Part shown: in pieces, positions 61,279 to 64,000 of the stretch
How the letters are laid out: each line of letters begins with the position of its first letter
How positions within the stretch are numbered: the first letter of the stretch is position 1
Assembly (NCBI GenBank): GCA_018266795.1
Contig: JAFDZV010000033.1
Location: 161,827-225,826, forward strand
Source: Bacteroidota bacterium
GTDB lineage: Bacteria > Bacteroidota > Ignavibacteria > OLB7
DNA: 64,000 nucleotides
Direction: 5' to 3'
Notes under the pieces: model-generated
Told to the model about the DNA's origin: nothing
The model's database searches: none
Seen by the model: the letters and a program-made list of their open reading frames with translations, nothing else
Program-made: the position numbers and the translations under genes

Positions 61279-62121
61279 GTGGCCCAATCGACACCGACCT
61301 TTCCTTCCAATACGTATGCACTGATTCTGGGCGCATCCAGTGGCTTTGGCGCCGCCACAGCGCTTGAATGCGCTCGCAGCGGTATCAACATCATCGGCGT
61401 ACATCTGGATCGCGGCGCGGCGCTGGCGGCCTGCGCCGAACTGCAGGAGCAGATCCGCTCGCACGGTGTGGAGGCGCACTTCTTCAACGTGAATGCCGCC
61501 GATCCCGCGCAGCGGGCCGCGGTGCTGGACTCCGTGGCAGCGACTGTTGCAGGGAAGGAGGGAGCGCACGTTGCGATGCTGCTCCACTCGCTGGCATTCG
61601 GATCGCTGCGTCCGTTCATAGCGGAGGACCCGAAGGACCAACTCACGCTGGCGCAGATCGAGATGACGATGAATGTGATGGCGAACAGCCTGATCTACTG
61701 GACCCAGGATCTGGTGGGGCGGGGGTTGCTTGGCAGCGGCGGGCGGATCTTTGCCATGACAAGCTCCGGCTCGCATCGCGTGCTGCCGATGTATGGCGCC
61801 GTGTCCGCGGCGAAGGCCGCGCTGGAAAGCTACTGCCGCCAGCTTGCGTTCGAGCTCGGAGGCCGCGGCATCACCGCCAACGCGATACAGGCGGGCGTTA
61901 CGGTAACGCCCGCGCTGAGCAAGATTCCGGGGAACGACAGTCTGATTGCGCATGCCCGGGCTCGCAACCCGTTGGGCCGCCTGACCACGCCGGAGGATGT
62001 GGCGCGCACGCTCGTGATGTTGATGCGTCCGGATGGCGGATGGATCAACGGAAGTGTGATCGCCCTCGATGGCGGTGAGGATATCGTGGAGATCGATTGG
62101 ACCCGGGAGGTAAACGCATGA
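61279..62121 (+). CDS. Enoyl-ACP reductase, FabL/FabI-like SDR
   Basis: 280-aa short-chain dehydrogenase that most likely reduces enoyl-ACP in type II fatty acid synthesis. NAD(P) site GASSGFG (residues 18-24). LLHSLAFGS (101-109) is the enoyl-reductase version of the NNAG region. The active pair is Tyr172-x6-Lys179 (YGAVSAAK); the six-residue spacing is the mark of FabI/FabL, whereas ordinary SDRs have x3. The FabL type is favoured by GASSG rather than GxxxxxS. Starts at GTG. It overlaps nanE by 4 bp. Other SDR functions cannot be excluded without phylogeny. Confidence 0.83.
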   Translation: MAQSTPTFPSNTYALILGASSGFGAATALECARSGINIIGVHLDRGAALAACAELQEQIRSHGVEAHFFNVNAADPAQRAAVLDSVAATVAGKEGAHVAMLLHSLAFGSLRPFIAEDPKDQLTLAQIEMTMNVMANSLIYWTQDLVGRGLLGSGGRIFAMTSSGSHRVLPMYGAVSAAKAALESYCRQLAFELGGRGITANAIQAGVTVTPALSKIPGNDSLIAHARARNPLGRLTTPEDVARTLVMLMRPDGGWINGSVIALDGGEDIVEIDWTREVNA

Positions 62122-62822
62122 GCCAGTTCTCCGAGTTGATACCGCGCGGTGTGATTGTAAGCTGCCAGTTGGAGCCCACCGAGCCACTGCACACGCCGCA
62201 GCACTGCGCGCTCTTCGCGCAGGCCGCCGAGGCAGGCGGCGCCGCGGGCGTACGCGCGGAGGGCGTCGCCAACATCCAGGAGATTCGTGCCACGACCCGC
62301 ATTCCGCTGATCGGCTGCCTTCGCGACAGCTACAGCGACGGCTGGATGCTGGTGACCCCGGACATGAACGCCGTGGAGCGCCTGATGCGCGTGGGGGTTG
62401 ACGTTGTGGCGCTGGATGCAACACTCAGGCCGCGGCCCAACGGCCACGACGGCATCCGATTCCTTGCCGAGGTTCGCAAGCGTTTCCCCGACCTGTTGAT
62501 TCTCGCGGACATCTCCACGTTCGAGGAGGGAGTGCGCGCCGCGGACGTTGGCGCCAGCGCCCTTTCCACGGTGCTCTGCGGACGCACGAAGGAGACGTAC
62601 GAACAATCGCTGCTGGCATCTCCCAATCTGGATCTGATCTATCGTCTCGCAACCACCGTCCGCGCTCCGGTCCTCGCCGAGGGCTTCATCTGGAGCACGT
62701 CGGACGCCGCGAGCGCAATCGAGTCCGGTGCGTACGGTGCGGTTGTCGGGGGAGCCATCACGCGGCCCCGCGTGCTGACGCAGCTCTTCGTGAACGCCGT
62801 GGAGTCCTGCCGGGTGCGGTGA
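62118..62822 (+). CDS. nanE: N-acetylmannosamine-6-phosphate 2-epimerase
   Basis: 234-aa TIM-barrel epimerase that converts ManNAc-6-P to GlcNAc-6-P in sialic-acid/amino-sugar catabolism. The N-terminus PRGVIVSCQLEPTEPLHTP matches the NanE start, and AGGAAGVRAEGVANI is the phosphate/substrate signature. VDVVALDATLRPRP carries the catalytic Asp region and GAYGAVVGGAITRP the phosphate loop. ATG 62118 overlaps the upstream stop (ATGA) and has a very good GGGAGG site. Pairing with a fatty-acid reductase is unexpected; no other nan gene is nearby. Confidence 0.9.
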   Translation: MSQFSELIPRGVIVSCQLEPTEPLHTPQHCALFAQAAEAGGAAGVRAEGVANIQEIRATTRIPLIGCLRDSYSDGWMLVTPDMNAVERLMRVGVDVVALDATLRPRPNGHDGIRFLAEVRKRFPDLLILADISTFEEGVRAADVGASALSTVLCGRTKETYEQSLLASPNLDLIYRLATTVRAPVLAEGFIWSTSDAASAIESGAYGAVVGGAITRPRVLTQLFVNAVESCRVR

Positions 62823-63075
62823 GGAGGATTCGTTCGTGGTCCGTGGTCGGGTCACTCAGCGGGCGTTCGGCTAATCGATCTGCGCTTCGCTTCTCCCGCC
62901 ACTGTATCTGACTACTCACGGCATCACGTTGGGCCTGAGTTGTGCTCAGGCCCCTTCCTCCGGACGGAGATCTCGGAGTTTACTCCGAGATAACACAACT
63001 AACGACTGACCACCGGCTACCGACCACTGACCAACGCGATGCCGTGGCCTCGTGCCAAGCGTACGAAGAACCGGA
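62823..63075. repeat. Heptamer-built inverted repeat element 5 with inner hairpins
   Basis: The left arm near 62833 reads TCGTGGT, CCGTGGT, CGGGTCA. The right arm at 63001-63035 reads ACTGACC, ACCGGCT, ACCGACC, ACTGACC. Between them are two strong hairpins: GGGCCTGAG TTGTG CTCAGGCCC (62931-62953) and TCTCGGAGT TT ACTCCGAGA (62971-62990). The end (63053-63074) has GCCAAGCGTACGAAGAACC, shared with elements 2 and 3. Confidence 0.7.
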
Positions 63076-63079
63076 CAGG

Positions 63080-63117
63080 AAAAGCCCCCGATCGCACATT
63101 CGCGATCGGGGGCTTTT
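63080..63117. terminator. Perfect 16-bp hairpin terminator
   Basis: AAAAGCCCCCGATCGC / GCGATCGGGGGCTTTT around loop ACATTC. A-run left and T-run right serve both nanE (plus) and the lipoprotein gene (minus) that converge here. Confidence 0.88.
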
Positions 63118-63164
63118 CGTATTCAGCCTTTGGTTTTCGGTGAGGTCCTGCCTGCGGCCTCTGC

Positions 63165-63806
63165 CTACTTGCCGTCGAACTTCTTCAGGATGCCCTTGGT
63201 AAGATCCGTGACCATCGCCGTCTGATCGTCCGTTGCGCCGGTCAACGTTGTGGTGACACCGTAGCGATAGCGGGTGCCGCTTACGATGTTCACCTGATGA
63301 TCCTTCTTGTTGTAGGTAACCACGCCGCCGCTGCCGTTGTCGTCGAACTTCTCGGTATGGACCTTCTGGTTGTCATCCTCCTGTGAGAGGTTCATGGACC
63401 ACGCCACCGATGCCAGGCCGTATGCCGCTTCGGTGCCGCCGTAGTCCGAGACGATAACCGTGAGCTTCTTTCCATCGTTCTCGCCAACCCAGTCCTGCTG
63501 GGCAACGGAGACGGAGTAGCCCGGCATGCTCTGCTGCGAGCCGCTCGGATCGCCGGCAGGCTTGAATCCGGCTATGGAGGTGGGAAGGTATCCCTGGAGA
63601 TCCTTGTACGGCATCGCCACGGTATCTCCCTTTGCCCTCCGCTCGTCATACACCTTCTTCGCCTGATCCTGGGCCTGCTGCATCTTCTCCCCAGCCTTGG
63701 CAACCTCCTGTAGATTGTCGATGGACTGCTTCATTTCCGACACCTTTCCCCCGCAGGAGGCAAGGAGCGCGCCGCAGGCCAGTGTCACAAGAGCAATGTT
63801 CTTCAT
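63165..63806 (-). CDS. Lipoprotein of unknown function
   Basis: 213 aa from the ATG at 63806. Signal MKNIALVTLACGALLASC with lipobox LASC. A coiled-coil helix (residues about 22-55: SEMKQSIDNLQEVAKAGEK, MQQAQDQAKKVYDERR) is followed by a beta-rich domain with AMPYKDLQGYLPTSIAGFKP, KLTVIVSDYGG and GRYRYGVTTTLTGA-type strands, ending TDLTKGILKKFDGK. Similar small lipoproteins with an LPxxIxGF-type segment occur in Bacteroidota without known role. Convergent with nanE. Confidence 0.75.
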   Translation of the reverse strand: MKNIALVTLACGALLASCGGKVSEMKQSIDNLQEVAKAGEKMQQAQDQAKKVYDERRAKGDTVAMPYKDLQGYLPTSIAGFKPAGDPSGSQQSMPGYSVSVAQQDWVGENDGKKLTVIVSDYGGTEAAYGLASVAWSMNLSQEDDNQKVHTEKFDDNGSGGVVTYNKKDHQVNIVSGTRYRYGVTTTLTGATDDQTAMVTDLTKGILKKFDGK

Positions 63807-64000
63807 GCGAGACTCCACGAATGAGTTTGATGGAACCGTTGGTATGAAACCGATTGTCGTTGAACTCCAGGGCGGGCGCATGCGTTCATGCAATCCAGCG
63901 TGGAGGCCGTTCTTGCTGGGGAAGAGGACAGGAACTTACAAAAAGATCGAACGATCAAAACAGGCCGGCCCGTTCCGGCAGGGCAAACGCATTATAAGAA
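63807..64000. other. Window end, upstream region of the lipoprotein gene
   Basis: 194 bp with AT-richer stretches near 63935-63990 (AAAAAGATCGAACGATCAAAA), likely promoter DNA. The short palindrome GATCGAACGATC is at 63945-63956. No gene visible before the edge. Confidence 0.3.

Overview
The window is high-GC bacterial chromosome with dense genes on both strands and short intergenic gaps. Three proteins end in Por/type-IX-secretion-like sorting domains, TonB-type and beta-barrel outer-membrane proteins are common, and two lipoproteins combine a VWA domain with OmpA. Four promoters match the Bacteroidota sigma-A pattern TTG-N(about 20-25)-TAnnTTTG, including those of both tRNA genes. I infer a high-GC member of the Bacteroidota/Chlorobiota/Ignavibacteria group; Kapaibacteria-like is my best guess, not shown by any marker gene. 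No rRNA, CRISPR array, transposase, integrase or phage structural gene was seen.

Layout. 1-5.6 kb (minus): 5' part of gltX, tRNA-His, an MgtE-like Mg transporter, a T9SS-sorted protein coupled to an outer-membrane protein, and a VWA-OmpA lipoprotein. 6-15.5 kb: Fic AMP-transferase, lysS, a DUF4397 T9SS protein, AlkD-like DNA repair protein, sucC with a very unusual acidic tail, and a second VWA-OmpA lipoprotein. 15.5-24.6 kb: two outer-membrane proteins, ModA, a TonB-dependent receptor, an AlkA-like glycosylase and a CNNM/CorC-type transporter. 24.7-32.6 kb (plus): metG, a small ORF coupled to lysC, a barrel protein, an RsbW-like ATPase and a GT-C membrane glycosyltransferase. 32.9-34.7 kb: two lipoproteins around tRNA-Val.

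35.0-41.8 kb is a tight four-gene minus-strand operon: sugar-lactone-oxidase-like flavoprotein, membrane GMC oxidoreductase, alpha/beta hydrolase and membrane metallophosphoesterase. It looks like an oxidative route for a hydrophobic alcohol or ester. 42.3-50.3 kb is the accessory part: chromate transporter, a DUF2278 plus phospholipase-D pair, the remnant of a glycosyltransferase coupled to a rifampicin-monooxygenase-like flavoprotein, small orphan genes, and many direct repeats (85, 125 and about 146 bp, each in two copies). 50.3-64 kb: tricorn protease, an orphan SF2 helicase, a secreted LamG-esterase, two PlsC-type acyltransferases separated by repeats, a FabL-like enoyl reductase overlapping nanE, and a lipoprotein.

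The most distinctive non-coding signal is a family of intergenic elements built from degenerate 7-bp units, with forward heptamers on the left and reverse-complement heptamers on the right, so that each can fold as a long imperfect hairpin. At least five such elements sit at gene ends. A second dispersed family, the 46.4/49.5/59.8/60.1 kb repeats, and the duplicated blocks at 46.5-50.3 kb show active repeat turnover.
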